The notes beneath the pieces are model-generated. The model had not been told where the DNA came from. It did not search any database and saw nothing but the letters and a program-made list of their open reading frames with translations. A program made the position numbers and the translations under genes. A stretch of DNA of 64,000 nt from CAIVPM01 sp964477265. GTDB taxonomy: Bacteria > Bacteroidota > Bacteroidia > Chitinophagales > Chitinophagaceae. The first letter of the stretch is position 1, and every line of letters starts with the position of its first letter. The stretch lies in NCBI GenBank assembly GCA_964477265.1, contig CAYZDJ010000007.1:70984-134983 (forward strand), given 5' to 3'. Below are positions 17,677 to 27,700 of the stretch, one piece after another.

Positions 17677-20379
17677 TTATTCGTTTTCTGTTTTAGTTTC
17701 ATCAGCATTGTCAGCAGCAGTTTCATCGTTACTGCTTTCTATAGCTTTTGATTCATCATTAACAATTCCGCTTTCTTCAGTTATCACAGATTCTTCCTCT
17801 TCTTCTTGTTCTTCAATTTTACTGATTGCAGCAATAGAATCCTCCCCTTTTAACTTGATTAAAGTTACACCTTGGGTATTTCTGCCACTTTGCTTAATAG
17901 CTGAAATTTTAGTACGAATTGTAATGCCACTTTCACAGGTAATGATTAAATCTTCATTTTCCATTACATCTAAAATGCCTACAAGCTTACCAGTTTTTTC
18001 AGTAACATTAATCGTTTTAACTCCTTTGCCACCACGATTTGTAATTCTGTAAACATCTTCTCCATCAGCATCAATTAATGGTGTGCGTTTTCCAAAACCT
18101 TTTTCACTTACCACCAAAACAGTTTTGCTTCTGTCATCCCTGTTAATGGTAATCATACCAACTACTTCATCAGTTTTATCATCCACCTCAATACCATAAA
18201 CACCTATTGCACCACGACCAGTTGAACGAACTTTTTCTTCTGGGAAACGAATGGCACGACCACTTTTAACTGCCATCATAATTTCACAATTACCATCAGT
18301 TAAACGAGCAGCCAAAAGTTCATCGCCTTCGCTAATTGTAATAGCATTAATTCCATTTGCCCTTGGACGACTAAAATCTTCTAAATCTGTTTTTTTAATA
18401 ATGCCTTGTTTGGTACAAAGCACAATGTATTTTCCAGCAATAGCTTCTTTATCCTGTAAATCTCTCACTTCAATAATTGCTTTTACTTTATCATCAGGTG
18501 GAATTTGAATAAGGTTTTGAATGGCTCTTCCTTTACCAGCTTTTTCACCATCAGGTATTTCATAAACATTTAACCAAAAGCATCTTCCTTTTTCTGTAAA
18601 GAACAACATTGTATCGTGTGTAGATGCTACAAACAAATGTTCAACAAAATCTTCATCGCGTGTTTTAGCACCAATAGCACCTTTGCCACCACGTTTTTGA
18701 GCTCTGTAATCGCTGCCAGTTGTGCGTTTTACATAACCTAAATGAGAAATGGTAATTACCACATCTTCTTCTTTAATGAAGTCAAGCATATTGGCTTCAT
18801 CAGCTAAATATTGAATTTCGCTACGACGAGGTTCACCAAATTTTTGTTTTACTTCAAGTAATTCTGTTTTAATTAAATCAAAACGTAATGGTTCACTTGC
18901 CAATAAATCTTTTAATCTGCCAATGGTTATCATCAAACCATTAAACTCTTCAATAATTTTTTCACGCTCCATACCTGTTAAGCGTTGTAAACGAAGCTCC
19001 ATAATAGCCTGAGCTTGTTTTTCACTTAATCCAATGCCTTGTGTATAGTGCTTTGTAGCTTCTTCATTAAACAATGCTGTTGGCAGATGCCATTTATCTT
19101 CAACACTCTTTGCAATCAAACCTTGTTTAGCTTCATCAGGTGTAGCACTACCACGAATGATAGAAATAGCTGCATCTAAATGATCTTTATCTGCAATTAC
19201 TTTTAAAAATCCTTCTAGTAAATGAGCTCTTTCTTCTGCTTTCTTTAATTCAAATTTTGTTCTTCTGATTACTACGTCCATTCTAAATTCAATAAACTCA
19301 GCAATCAAATCTCTTGTATTAAAAATATGAGGGCGGCCTTTGCTGATAGCAACATTGTTGATACCAAAGCTAGTTTGCAACTCTGTGAACTTATACAACA
19401 TATTGATAACAATATTGGCAACTGCATCACGCTTTAAGTCAACTACAATACGTGTTCCTTCACGTTTGTTGCTCTCATTGTTTACGTGTGCAATACCATC
19501 AATTGTTTTATCATTTACTAATTGTCCAATCTTATCAGTCAATCCATCAAGACTAACCTGGTATGGTACTTCTGTAATTACAATTTGTTCGCGTCCGCTT
19601 GGTTTGGTATCAATTTGGCATTTACCACGCACCACTACCCTACCACGACCTGTTAACATTCCTTGTTTCACACCTTCCATTCCATAAATAACGCCACCTG
19701 TAGGAAAATCTGGTGCTTTAACAAATTGCAACATTTCCTCTGGTGTAATCTCTCTGTTGTCAATGTAAGCAACACATCCATCAATTACCTCACTTAAATT
19801 ATGAGGCATCATGTTAGTTGCCATACCTACAGCTATACCACTGCTACCATTAATTAATAATTGAGGAATACGCGTTGGTAATACACTTGGCTCTTCAAGG
19901 CTGTCATCAAAGTTGGGTTGAAAATCTACAGTATCTTTTTCAATGTCTTCCAACATCGCTTCTGCAAATTTTTGCAAACGAACTTCGGTATAACGCATTG
20001 CTGCTGGTGGATCACCATCTTGTGTACCAAAGTTACCTTGTCCATCAACCATTGTATGACGCATTGTAAACTCCTGTGCCATACGCACCAAAGTATCATA
20101 AATACTGGCATCGCCATGAGGATGGTATTTACCCATTACCTCACCTACAATTCTTGCACTTTTTTTATAAGGTTTGTTGCTGCCATTGCCTAGCTCATTC
20201 ATTGAGTATAAAACCCTGCGATGAACTGGTTTGAAACCATCTCTTACATCTGGTAAAGCACGACCAACAATAACTGACATTGAATAGTCGATGTAGGCTG
20301 TTTTCATTTGTTCCTCAATAGGAACCTGTATCACACGATCGTTATCACTTGTCTGTTCTGGTAATTGATTATCTTCCAT
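17677..20379 (-). CDS. gyrA: DNA gyrase subunit A
   Basis: Breakage-reunion subunit of the type II topoisomerase that introduces negative supercoils; acts with GyrB on the chromosome. The 900-residue chain has the winged-helix/tower domain (about 15-530) with active-site Tyr130 in AAMRYTEVRL, and a six-bladed C-terminal pinwheel (about 535-840) containing the GyrA-box QKRGGKG, which separates it from ParC. The tail (about 845-900) is very acidic (EEQEEEEESVITEE). The quinolone-determining loop reads HGDASIYD: the residue matching E. coli Ser83 is Ala91, while the Asp87 equivalent Asp95 is kept. Confidence 0.97.
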   Translation of the reverse strand: MEDNQLPEQTSDNDRVIQVPIEEQMKTAYIDYSMSVIVGRALPDVRDGFKPVHRRVLYSMNELGNGSNKPYKKSARIVGEVMGKYHPHGDASIYDTLVRMAQEFTMRHTMVDGQGNFGTQDGDPPAAMRYTEVRLQKFAEAMLEDIEKDTVDFQPNFDDSLEEPSVLPTRIPQLLINGSSGIAVGMATNMMPHNLSEVIDGCVAYIDNREITPEEMLQFVKAPDFPTGGVIYGMEGVKQGMLTGRGRVVVRGKCQIDTKPSGREQIVITEVPYQVSLDGLTDKIGQLVNDKTIDGIAHVNNESNKREGTRIVVDLKRDAVANIVINMLYKFTELQTSFGINNVAISKGRPHIFNTRDLIAEFIEFRMDVVIRRTKFELKKAEERAHLLEGFLKVIADKDHLDAAISIIRGSATPDEAKQGLIAKSVEDKWHLPTALFNEEATKHYTQGIGLSEKQAQAIMELRLQRLTGMEREKIIEEFNGLMITIGRLKDLLASEPLRFDLIKTELLEVKQKFGEPRRSEIQYLADEANMLDFIKEEDVVITISHLGYVKRTTGSDYRAQKRGGKGAIGAKTRDEDFVEHLFVASTHDTMLFFTEKGRCFWLNVYEIPDGEKAGKGRAIQNLIQIPPDDKVKAIIEVRDLQDKEAIAGKYIVLCTKQGIIKKTDLEDFSRPRANGINAITISEGDELLAARLTDGNCEIMMAVKSGRAIRFPEEKVRSTGRGAIGVYGIEVDDKTDEVVGMITINRDDRSKTVLVVSEKGFGKRTPLIDADGEDVYRITNRGGKGVKTINVTEKTGKLVGILDVMENEDLIITCESGITIRTKISAIKQSGRNTQGVTLIKLKGEDSIAAISKIEEQEEEEESVITEESGIVNDESKAIESSNDETAADNADETKTENE

Positions 20380-20715
20380 TTAATTTTTTGTTTAAGGTTT
20401 GATGTTTAAAGTTTGATGTTGATTTTTTACCAACTTTTAAACTTAAAACATTAAACTTTTTGAACCTTTTTTAGGTTTGCGAAGATAGGTTTTTGAGGGT
20501 AAGAAATGACGTGCAAATGTGTTTCAACAAGGTGTAGTTATCCACATTTTATATTAAAAAAATTAAACGAATGGACTAAGGAAAAATGTATGCTAATTAT
20601 GAAATATTATTGCAAAAAATAAATGACAAACTGCCATAAAAAAAATAGTGGTGCTTAGTTTGTAATAAAAGCGAAGTATTGAATACAAATATTTCATATT
20701 TAAAAAAATAAAAAA
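20380..20715. other. Divergent intergenic region between gyrA and lemA
   Basis: 336 bases without a gene. Next to gyrA lies an inverted repeat of reiterated words: GGTTTGATGTTTAAAGTTTG (about 20396-20415) against AAACATTAAACTTTTTGAACC-like sequence (about 20445-20466). A candidate gyrA -7 box is at 20480-20487. The rest (20490-20715) is very AT-rich, and should contain the lemA promoter, though no clear box was picked out. Confidence 0.5.
20480..20487 (-). promoter_or_regulatory. Candidate -7 box of gyrA
   Basis: Read on the minus strand this is TATCTTCG, identical to the box upstream of sucC. It lies about 100 bases before the gyrA ATG, which would leave a long leader containing the inverted word repeat. 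No TTTG box is found at the standard 19-base spacing. Confidence 0.4.
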
Positions 20716-21309
20716 ATGAGTACAAAAAATTTAACCCTGATTGTTATTGGTGTTTTCATCCTTTTTCTTGGTGGCTGTGGCTGCAATAGCTATAATGGTT
20801 TGGCTGGTGGCGACCAGGAAGTTAAAAATTCGTGGAGTAATGTAGAAACCAATTATCAACGTAGAACAGATTTGTATAGCAGCATAATTAAAACTATTGA
20901 AGGTTCTGCCAATTTTGAAAAAAGCACTTTAAAAGCAGTGTTAGATGCACGTGCTTCTGCCACTCAGGTTAAAGTTGATATTAACGACCCACAAACTTTA
21001 GAAAAATATCAAGCTGCACAAGGACAATTGCAAAGCAGTTTTGGAAGATTAATGGCGATTGCTGAAGCTTATCCTGATTTGAAGACAACAAAATCTTTCC
21101 AGGATTTTCAGGCACAAATTGAAGGAACAGAAAACAGGATTAATATTGCTCGTCAGGATTATAATGGTGCTGTAAAAAACTTTAATTTAAAAGTTGTAAA
21201 ATTCCCAAATAATATTTTTGCTGGTATCTTTCATTTCAAAGAAAAACCTTTTTATAAAGCTGATGCTGGAAGTGAAAAAGCACCTGATATTAATTTCAAT
21301 ATTAAATAA
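20716..21309 (+). CDS. lemA: LemA family protein
   Basis: Membrane-anchored helical protein of 197 residues. An N-terminal hydrophobic segment (about 6-21, LTLIVIGVFILFLGGC) is followed by CNSYNGL and the family signature 'SWSNVETNYQRRTDLYSSIIKTIEG' region (about 40-62). Long antiparallel helices run to about 155. Gly-Gly-Cys at the end of the hydrophobic stretch would also allow lipidation. The next two genes encode TPM-domain proteins, the usual LemA companions, so the three form an operon with gaps of 83 and 51 bases. The family's biochemical role is still unclear. Confidence 0.92.
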   Translation: MSTKNLTLIVIGVFILFLGGCGCNSYNGLAGGDQEVKNSWSNVETNYQRRTDLYSSIIKTIEGSANFEKSTLKAVLDARASATQVKVDINDPQTLEKYQAAQGQLQSSFGRLMAIAEAYPDLKTTKSFQDFQAQIEGTENRINIARQDYNGAVKNFNLKVVKFPNNIFAGIFHFKEKPFYKADAGSEKAPDINFNIK

Positions 21310-21392
21310 GCTACTACCAAACATTCGGAAAGATTAAAGCTTTCCGAATGTTTTGAAAACATATCATCATTTCATCACTTATCATTATTTCA

Positions 21393-21851
21393 ATGTTTAA
21401 TTGGTTTAAAAAAAAGGCAGAGGATTATTTTACTCCACACGAAAAGCAGGTAATTACAGATGCCATTAGACAAGCTGAAAAATATACCAGTGGTGAGGTT
21501 CGTGTATTTGTTGAAAGTAAATGCAGCTATGTTAATGCTATTGACAGGGCTAAAGAATTATTTGACAAATTAGACATGCACAAAACTGCTGAGCGAAATG
21601 CTGTGATAGTTTATGTGGCAATTAAAGACAGGCAGCTAGCCATTTTTGCAGATGCAGGTATTCACGAAAAAGTAGGCCAGCAATTCTGGAATGAACAACT
21701 AAAGCTGATGCTGCAACATTTTAATAAAGAATATTATGTAGATGGCATTGCTACAGTTGTAAAAGAAATTGGCAAAGCCTTGCAAACTTATTTCCCTTAC
21801 CAAAAAAATGATGTGAATGAATTGCCTGATGATATCGTTTTTGGTAAATAA
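21393..21851 (+). CDS. TPM-domain protein (first copy)
   Basis: Cytoplasmic-looking TPM (TLP18.3/Psb32/MOLO-1) domain protein of 152 residues without a signal peptide. The domain spans about 15-140 with 'ITDAIRQAEKYTSGEVRVFVE', 'RNAVIVYVAIKDRQLAIFADAGIHEKVG' and 'YVDGIATVVKEIGKAL'. The family includes plant proteins acting in photosystem II repair; bacterial members are poorly characterised. It is the middle gene of the lemA operon and lacks the membrane anchor and Gly-rich tail that the next copy has. Confidence 0.85.
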   Translation: MFNWFKKKAEDYFTPHEKQVITDAIRQAEKYTSGEVRVFVESKCSYVNAIDRAKELFDKLDMHKTAERNAVIVYVAIKDRQLAIFADAGIHEKVGQQFWNEQLKLMLQHFNKEYYVDGIATVVKEIGKALQTYFPYQKNDVNELPDDIVFGK

Positions 21852-21902
21852 CTGCAGGTCATTTCATTAATAAAGTCATTATATAATTACACTATCAATT
21901 AC

Positions 21903-22664
21903 TTGAAAAAGTTACTCTACATATTGCTTAGTTTTTTGTGCTTGCATGCAACAGCACAAAAAAGTTTACAAAAACCTAATCCTGCTCGTTTGGTTGTTGA
22001 CAACGCCAATGCATTTGCAAGTCATGACAGACAGGCTCTTGAGGAAAAATTGGTTGCCCTTGATGACAACACAAGCAACCAGATTTGTGTGGTTACTGTA
22101 CCATCGTTAAATGGCGAAGTTTTGGAAGAAGTTGCCAATAAAACATTCAGGGATTGGGGCATTGGAAATAAAAAAACAAACAATGGCATATTAATTCTTG
22201 TTGCTGTTAATGACAGAAAAGTAAGGATAGAAGTAGGTGGTGGTTTGGAAGGTGCAATACCCGATGTTGCTGCAAATGATATTATTAATAATGATATTAA
22301 ACCTGCCTTCAGGCAAGGCAATTATATAAGTGGCATTAATGCTGCTGTTGACAATTTAAGCAAGGCTGCAAAAGGTGAATATGATGTTAAAAAAAATAAG
22401 GAAAGCAACCATAAGATTCATGTTGGTGGTATTATTAAACTTATATTTTTTGTAATACTGATAATAGTATTTTTTGCAAGTGGTAGTGGTGGTGGTAGAG
22501 GAGGTAGAAATCGAGGTAGTGGTAGTTGGATGTTGCCTTTATTATTTAGTGGTGGTGGCAATAGCAATTGGGGAGGTGGGGGCAGTAGTGATTTTGGAGG
22601 TGGTGGTTTTGGAGGCTTTGGAGGAGGAAGTAGTGGTGGTGGTGGAGCAAGTGGAAGCTGGTAA
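21903..22664 (+). CDS. TPM-domain protein with Gly-rich tail (YgcG family)
   Basis: Exported membrane protein of 253 residues. The start is a TTG at 21903, chosen because it begins a good signal peptide (MKKLLYILLSFLCLHATAQ) in frame with the domain. The TPM domain spans about 30-150 (VVDNANAFAS, ICVVTVPSLNG, DVAANDIINNDIKPAFRQGNY). A membrane helix follows at about 180-196 (IIKLIFFVILIIVFFA). The tail (about 197-253) is almost only Gly and Ser, ending GGASGSW, as in YgcG-like proteins. Last gene of the lemA operon, followed by a terminator. Confidence 0.87.
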   Translation: MKKLLYILLSFLCLHATAQKSLQKPNPARLVVDNANAFASHDRQALEEKLVALDDNTSNQICVVTVPSLNGEVLEEVANKTFRDWGIGNKKTNNGILILVAVNDRKVRIEVGGGLEGAIPDVAANDIINNDIKPAFRQGNYISGINAAVDNLSKAAKGEYDVKKNKESNHKIHVGGIIKLIFFVILIIVFFASGSGGGRGGRNRGSGSWMLPLLFSGGGNSNWGGGGSSDFGGGGFGGFGGGSSGGGGASGSW

Positions 22665-22714
22665 AAGCTTTAATAAGCAAAATGTCAATACTCTTTTTAA
22701 ATAGATTTTACGAA

Positions 22715-22757
22715 AAAATTAAAGCCTCGAATATCATTCGAGGCTTTAATTTTAAAT
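22715..22757 (+). terminator. Terminator of the lemA-TPM operon
   Basis: Eighteen-base perfect stem with core AAGCCTCGAAT (left arm 22715-22732, right arm 22736-22753) and a three-base loop, 50 bases after the operon. It is symmetrical enough to work in both directions, and is almost identical in its core to the hairpins at 39075 and 59264. Confidence 0.85.
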
Positions 22758-22862
22758 AACCTGTTTAGCTATTTTTTGTATCAACCTAATTTTTGTAATT
22801 GTTAATTTATTTGCCAACTAAACCCATGCAAATTGACTCTACAGAACTTTGCGATAACAATT

Positions 22863-24515
22863 TTATTTATACATTATTTCATAATACTCGTGTGCCATCC
22901 TGTTGCTATCAAATTCGTGACGCACATCTTTCATTCCTTCTTTAACAATGCTTCTCCATTTATCTTTATCATCATAATACAAAGGAATAATTTCATTCTC
23001 CAAAATTTCATAAGCCTTGTTTAAATCATAATCATCCTGCTCTTGTGTATGCATGTTGGCATAGTCTGCTTTAGGCACAACAAAACTGTTTACACCATGC
23101 TTTGCAAATTCTGGTATCCATCCATCATCTGTACTAAAGTTTACAGCACCATTCATACTTGCAGTCATGCCACTTGTGCCACTTGCCTCACGTGGTACAC
23201 GAGGGTTGTTTAACCACACATCTGCACATTGCTTTAACCTTCGGCTAAGCAATAATTCGTAACCTACCAACACCGATACATTTTTATAATTTTTACTTAA
23301 ATGCACCAGGTTGTTAAACTGTGTAATTGCTGGATAATCCTGTGGATAAGGCTTTCCTGCCCATATAATTTGAACAGGATATTTTTTATTGTTCAGCATT
23401 CTTTCAAAACGTGGCATGTCATAAGTAAGCATGTCTGCACGTTTGTAGCCTGCAAACCTTCTTGCCCAAACTATTGTTAAAACCTCAGGGTCAAATAATT
23501 TTCCTGTTTGGTCTGCAACTATTTCAAATGCCCTGCGTTTTAAATACCATTTCCTGTCATCAATACCCCAATCATTTTCACTATCTAAATGTCTGTATAA
23601 AGGCTCATCTGCCCAGTAAGTATAGTTTTGTGCATTTGTGATTGAAGTTATCGGGCAAATGCCATCATATTTTCCCCACATTTCCCTGCTTACTTCGCCA
23701 TGCAATTTACTTACACCATTACTTTTTCGTGCAAAACGCAATGCCACCAGCGAATGGTTAAACTGATCATCGGTTGTGCCAGTTAATTTCCTTACTTCAT
23801 CCAAACTCATTCCACAGAAGTAACTCATTTTATGGCACAAGTATAAATCGTGTTTTTCGTTGCCTGCTTCTTCTGGCGTATGTGTGGTAAACACAAGCTT
23901 TTCCTTTAGCTTGCTTACGCTTTGGTATTTATTTAACAAATAAAATGCAGCACTAATACCATGTGCCTCGTTTAAATGATATACATCTGGATTAAATCCT
24001 AATTCATCAATAAGCTTTGCACCACCAACGCCTAATAAAATAAACTGTGCTACTTTGGTAGAAACATTTGCATCATACAACCTATGTGTAATGGTTTGAG
24101 AAACGTGGTCATTCTCTGGCAAATCAGTACTTAATAAAAATAAAGGTGCAGTTTTAAAAGTTTCAGGATTTAAGTATAAAGCCTTTACCCAAACAGGGCT
24201 GTCGTGTATTAATATCTGAAACTTGATACCTGTTTCTTCTAAAAATGTTGGTGTTTTTTCCATCCATGCAGGAACAAGCGTTTGGTCTTGTGCCCTTGTT
24301 TGGTCGTAATATCCATACTTCCACAAAATACCAATACCAATCATATTTTGCTTAAGCTCGTAAGCACTACGCAAATGGCTGCCACTTAAAAAACCCAGGC
24401 CACCACTGTATATTTTTAATGGCTGATGAATAGCATACTCCATTGAAAAATACGCAGCCTTTTTACTGTACTGTTCATTTACATTATAAGGGACTGTAAA
24501 ACTTCTAAAATTCAT
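22863..24515 (-). CDS. Alpha-glucan phosphorylase-like protein (GT35 short form)
   Basis: Relative of glycogen/maltodextrin phosphorylases, 550 residues, of the short group (TIGR02094 type). Seen: AAYFSMEYAIHQPLKIYSGGLG (about 20-41), the domain-interface HLNEAHGISA (about 178-187), FTTHTPEEAGNEKHD (about 207-221), WARRFAGYKRADM (about 345-357) and EASGTSGMTASMNGA (443-457). In known phosphorylases the residue after the Met of that last motif is the lysine that holds pyridoxal phosphate; here it is Thr451 (codon 23163-23165). Either PLP is held differently or the protein is not a phosphorylase. It sits alone with no glg genes beside it. Confidence 0.85.
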   Translation of the reverse strand: MNFRSFTVPYNVNEQYSKKAAYFSMEYAIHQPLKIYSGGLGFLSGSHLRSAYELKQNMIGIGILWKYGYYDQTRAQDQTLVPAWMEKTPTFLEETGIKFQILIHDSPVWVKALYLNPETFKTAPLFLLSTDLPENDHVSQTITHRLYDANVSTKVAQFILLGVGGAKLIDELGFNPDVYHLNEAHGISAAFYLLNKYQSVSKLKEKLVFTTHTPEEAGNEKHDLYLCHKMSYFCGMSLDEVRKLTGTTDDQFNHSLVALRFARKSNGVSKLHGEVSREMWGKYDGICPITSITNAQNYTYWADEPLYRHLDSENDWGIDDRKWYLKRRAFEIVADQTGKLFDPEVLTIVWARRFAGYKRADMLTYDMPRFERMLNNKKYPVQIIWAGKPYPQDYPAITQFNNLVHLSKNYKNVSVLVGYELLLSRRLKQCADVWLNNPRVPREASGTSGMTASMNGAVNFSTDDGWIPEFAKHGVNSFVVPKADYANMHTQEQDDYDLNKAYEILENEIIPLYYDDKDKWRSIVKEGMKDVRHEFDSNRMAHEYYEIMYK

Positions 24516-24756
24516 AGAATTAGTTTTGATTAATTACTGCAATAATAAAAGGAAAAAACAACAATGTAATTCTTACACATTGATTGTGGAGAAGTTGGGT
24601 AAACATTCTTACATTTTTAATACTAACAGGTGTTGGTATAATTATGATTTGGAAATGAATAAAAGCAACTAAATTTTATTATCAATAGGAAACATAAGCT
24701 AGTCAATGAAACTGCTGGTAACGCAATGAAAACATTAAACAGACCATCTTAAAAAC

Positions 24757-24792
24757 AAAAAGCCCCGAAGCAGTGCTTCAGGGCTTTTGTTT
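24757..24792 (-). terminator. Terminator of the RCC1 adhesin gene
   Basis: Stem AAAAGCCCCGAAGC (left, from about 24758) against GCTTCAGGGCTTTT (24775-24788), with one mismatch and a three-base loop. Read on the minus strand it is followed by a T run. It lies just past the stop of the 24796-31605 gene. The remaining part of the 280-base gap to the phosphorylase start has no visible gene. Confidence 0.75.
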
Positions 24793-24795
24793 AAA

Positions 24796-27700
24796 TTATT
24801 CCTTCACAAATTTTTCAACTCCTCTCCTGTCGTCTGTTGTTATAATTTCTACAAAGTATGTTGCCTTGCTTAAATTACCAACAGGGATTTGGGTTGTACC
24901 TGTTGATGAAATTGAAGTTGTGGTATAAACTGTTTTACCATTAATATCAAACACCCTTATTTGTTTTGCATCAGCATTTGTTATTCTTACATTCAATACA
25001 TTGCTTACAGGGTTTGGATATACGCTAACTATAAATCCTAAAGTTTCTGGTTTAAAGTTTACTGTCCTTACAGCACTGTATTCAAACTTTCCATCTTTAT
25101 CTACTTGTTTCAATCGGTAATAGTTAATACCAATAAATGGTTTTTCATCTGTAAAGCTGTAATCACTTGCAAAGCCTTTGGCAACAACATTACCAATAGT
25201 TACATAAGCCCTGCCATCAATGCTTCTTTGCACTTCAAACAATTTACTGTTTACCTCTGTTTTACTTGCCCATTTTATCAATGTAGTTTTATTTACTTTA
25301 TCAGCAGTAAAACTGTTTAATACAATTGGCAATGGTGTTATGGTTATATCCATAGAATCTTTAGGGCTGTAGCAAGTAAGACTATTAATTGCAATAACCT
25401 GTAACGAACCACTTGTAGCATTATTTGCATAGTCAACTGTTATTTGAGTGGTAAATTGACCCAACACAATGCTTGCACCTGTTCCAGTATAAGACCAAAC
25501 ATATTGTGTTGCATTTGGCGATATGCTACAGTTATACACTACTCCAGTTTGCCCAGCAGTTATAGTATTATTTGCTATAACAATTACAGGTTTTGCAAGG
25601 CTTTGTGTAATAGTTAAACTTAAGGTAATAATGCTATCGCAGCCAGCAATATTTGCAATGGTGTCGTTATAAATTCCACTTGAAGTATATTTTTTTCCAT
25701 TCCACCAAAAACTGTCGCAAGCACTTGTAGCTGTAAACGATGTGGTAGGATGATTGATTGTTAAATGCAAAGTAGCTGTGCTATCGCAATTTGCTACATT
25801 GGTACTACTCCAAGTGTAAGTACCACTTGTTGTGTATTTAACTCCATTCCACCATAAACTATCGCAGGCACTTGTAGTTGTTGTTGATGTAGTGCTATTG
25901 GTTATTGTTAAATGTAATGTTGCAGTACTATCGCAACTTGCAGCATTTAATGTATAATAAGTATATGTTCCACTAACTGTATATTTAGTTCCATTCCACA
26001 ACAAGCTATCGCAATTTGTTACAGTCGTAACAGATGTTGTAGTATCACTAATGGTTAATACAAGTGTTGCCACACTATCGCAACCTGATGCGTTTGTACC
26101 TTTCCATGTATATGCACCTGCTGCTGAATAATTGCTTCCATTCCAGCTATAAGGCAGCATATTGTTACATACTGTTTTATTGGTAACAGATGTTGTGGTG
26201 TCTGCAATGCTTAACACTAAAGTAGCTACGCTATCGCAACCTGCTGCATTTGTACCTTTCCATGTATATGCACCTGCTGCTGAATAATTGTTTCCATTCC
26301 AACTATAAGGCAACATATTGTTACAAGCTGTTTTGTTGGTAACAGATGTTGTGGTGTCTGCAATGCTTAACACTAAAGTAGCTATGCTATCGCAGCCTGC
26401 GGCATTTGTACCTTTCCATGTATATATACCTGCTGCTGAATAATTGTTTCCATTCCAACTATAAGGCAGCATATTGTTGCATGCAGTTTTATTGGTAACA
26501 GATGTTGTGGTGTCAGTTACTGTAAATACCAATGTTGCTATACTATCGCAACCATTGTTGCCCATGCCAACCAATGTGTCATTATAAGAACCGCTTGTGT
26601 AGTAATTTTTTCCAGCCCACACATATGGCAACATATTGTTACATGCACTTGCTGTAATTGCAGATGTTGGGTTGGGTTTAACTGTAACTGTTGTTGCAAC
26701 AGATGACTTACACAAGCCTGCAGTATTACTACCAGTAATAGCAATTGGGCCTGGTTTAGCTGTACCAAAGTTAATGATGCCATTGCCATAGCTACCTGCA
26801 CCTGTATTTGCCCTTGTTAAAAATTGGTTGCTCAAGAAGCCATTATCTGAACTGTATAAAGCAAATACCCTTAAAGTACCGCCTATGTAACCAATAGCAG
26901 ATTTTGGAATTGCAAATTCAAAACCCTGCGTTTGAGAATTGTTTACAGGATTTGCACCAATGCTGTAACCTGTTGCAGGTGTAATGTTGCTACCAATATA
27001 ATTGTTAGGACCACCACCGCTACTTGCTGTACCACTCAATGTAAATAAATCAAAATAGTACTGACTACTAGTAACATCTGTTCCAATACCTAAGCAATAA
27101 TCTGCTTCAAACCCTGGGTCGAAGCTTGTACCAGAATTAAAGTTTTTAATAGCATCGTTAATACCATTTCTACCATAATTTCCAGTATTATAACCACCAG
27201 ATTTACTATCAATAAATAACATAATCCTGTTATTATTTTGAACATTACCTGCTATAGCAATGTATATATTATCATTATCTGTTCTTGCATAAATGGCATT
27301 TAATTCGTGTCCTGCACCAAAGCTTGGTGATGGGCCAAATGTTGATACAGCAAGTGGCTTGCCCCAGAAGTTTTCGGTAATGTTTCCATCAAATGTTGGT
27401 TTAAGGTTAGTGGCTTCAACAGTATAAACAATACCATTATTGGCTGTTGTTAAAACCGGTGAATTATATGCTAACGATGCACCACTTTGCATTACTGAAT
27501 TGCTCTGGTAGAAAGCATAATTATTAACCCCACTATCTGCACTGCTTGCAGTAAAGTTTACAATATTATTGTTGCAAATACTTACTGCTGGTGCAGGATT
27601 TAAACTAACATTTGGTTTAGTTACAGGCAACACGGTTTCCTGATTGCTATAGAATGTACCACAGCCAGCAATAGTGGTTTTAATTACATATTGTGTTGGT

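Noticed and set aside
17677..20379. Several plus-strand open frames opposite gyrA
   Set aside because: They lie in antisense to a firmly identified gene, lack family resemblance, and follow from the codon composition of gyrA.
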